Shown here: piece after piece, positions 63,339 to 64,000 of the stretch | Numbering within the stretch: the first letter of the stretch is position 1 | Layout: each line of letters opens with the position of its first letter | Source of the DNA: Photobacterium alginatilyticum | GTDB lineage: Bacteria > Pseudomonadota > Gammaproteobacteria > Enterobacterales > Vibrionaceae | Assembly: GCF_009910675.1 (NCBI RefSeq) | Contig: NZ_RSEJ01000014.1 | Coordinates: forward strand, 1 to 64,000 | Direction: 5' to 3' | Length of the DNA stretch: 64,000 nt | Notes under the pieces: generated by a model | What the model saw: only the letters and a program-made list of their open reading frames with translations | What the model was told of the DNA's origin: nothing | Database searches by the model: none | Program-made: the position numbers and the translations under genes

Positions 63339-64000
63339 AATGCTATTCCGGCTTTGACGAGGTTGGCGGCATCCTTGGCGATAACTTTATGCATTGCTGT
63401 GGTCGGGTGCAGGCCGTCCCAGTACAGGTTGTTGTTCGGTTTGGCAATGACTTTGCCGGTAGCATAGCTGAAGGCTTCACCGGTGACATCGGTGATGGTG
63501 ACAGCCAGATCGGCATCATGGTACTGGCCGTTTTGCTTTACTTCGTTGATCACCTTGTCAAACGCTGCAAAGGCGTCGAAGTGGAAAATCTCGATGTCCG
63601 GATGGCTTGATGCCAGTTGTTCCAGACCGGCTTTGAGTGCCTGGTTGTGCTGGCCGATAAACTGGGTGACTTTGTCTTGCTGGCCGGCAAACCATGGCGC
63701 ATCGACAAAGTTTGGAATGTTTGCCGCGAGGATTTGTGTGGCCCCTGCGTCAATCAGGGATTCGATATCTTTCAGGGCAAGGGCGGCGGCCTTGTCACCG
63801 CTCTGGCCGAGATCGCCAAACAGGGTGAACCATAAATTGTTGGTACCACTCATATAGCTTACCAGCTCGCTGCCGCTGAACTGCCCCTTGTTGTGAATAC
63901 GTTGCTGAATTTGCAGGCCGCTGTTTGACAGCACATCGAGGCCGGAGTTGGCGGTGAAGCCGTTGGCGGCATCAATATCGAGGAAGCGGCCCGGTCCGGA
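63335..64000 (-). CDS. Secreted SGNH/GDSL hydrolase, N-terminus beyond the window
   Basis: The open frame runs off the right edge; 221 residues are visible, from [14 protein letters not shown] inward. Block III reads [10 protein letters not shown] (GxND-like) and block [11 protein letters not shown] supplies the catalytic Asp-His. The GDSL serine must lie outside. The protein resembles lecithinase/thermolabile haemolysin-type COG3240 esterases and ends without an autotransporter barrel. Its stop overlaps the chemoreceptor start by four bases. Confidence 0.85.
   Translation of the reverse strand, partial: SGPGRFLDIDAANGFTANSGLDVLSNSGLQIQQRIHNKGQFSGSELVSYMSGTNNLWFTLFGDLGQSGDKAAALALKDIESLIDAGATQILAANIPNFVDAPWFAGQQDKVTQFIGQHNQALKAGLEQLASSHPDIEIFHFDAFAAFDKVINEVKQNGQYHDADLAVTITDVTGEAFSYATGKVIAKPNNNLYWDGLHPTTAMHKVIAKDAANLVKAGIAL

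Overview
The window is a gene-dense bacterial chromosome segment with 67 called protein genes and no rRNA, tRNA, IS element or CRISPR. Nearly every housekeeping protein resembles its gammaproteobacterial counterpart. The neighbour sets uspA-ftnA-uspB, rsmD-ftsY-ftsE-ftsX-rpoH, ubiC-ubiA/plsB/lexA and bioH/gntX/nfuA with tex nearby point to Vibrionaceae. A Photobacterium-like species, large chromosome, is my best inference from gene content and a GC content that looks near 50-53 %. The species cannot be fixed from the sequence alone.

Layout. 0-4 kb: uspA, ferritin ftnA, uspB, flavoprotein yhiN and a DUF3332 lipoprotein. 4-8 kb: a TetR regulator with an aldehyde dehydrogenase, a DTW tRNA-modifying enzyme and a COG3650 lipoprotein. 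8-16 kb: an EVE protein, yigL-pldB-rhtB, an EAL/HDOD protein, a LysR/SDR divergent pair and a membrane acyltransferase. 16-20 kb: small membrane and metal-binding proteins (yhhM, a HEPN-like protein, a 26-residue membrane peptide, yhhN, DUF2007, yecH, yhgN), including an 829-base non-coding stretch. 20-25 kb: yhhL-rsmD divergent from ftsY-ftsE-ftsX-rpoH. 25-31 kb: the glycerol-3-phosphate block glpE-glpG-glpT-glpR-glpD, with a clear GlpR operator. 31-37 kb: a FliL-like protein, ubiC-ubiA, plsB and lexA with two SOS boxes, then a methyltransferase behind a Fur box.

38-46 kb: a complete aa3-type cytochrome c oxidase locus holding coxB (with fused cytochrome c), coxA, ctaG, coxC, a reverse-strand DUF2909 gene, SURF1, a Sco-like protein, heme A synthase and heme O synthase. 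46-52 kb: a 3D-domain protein, nfuA, gntX, bioH, two unknown proteins behind a strong sigma-28-type promoter, and tex.

52-60.5 kb: an accessory cluster sits between tex and greB, which are direct neighbours in E. coli. It holds an unknown 579-residue protein translationally coupled to a DUF3726-like protein, a BCCT transporter with an altered signature, an M19-type protein lacking the HxD motif, an aldehyde dehydrogenase, a RidA protein and a divergent LysR regulator. I read it as an uncharacterised uptake-and-catabolism pathway, perhaps for a betaine-like or N-methylated marine osmolyte. It is the best candidate here for an undescribed system. 60.5-64 kb: greB, then a secreted SGNH hydrolase (cut by the window edge) whose stop codon overlaps the start of a chemoreceptor gene.

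Most convergent gene pairs are separated by strong intrinsic terminators, so transcription units are easy to delimit.
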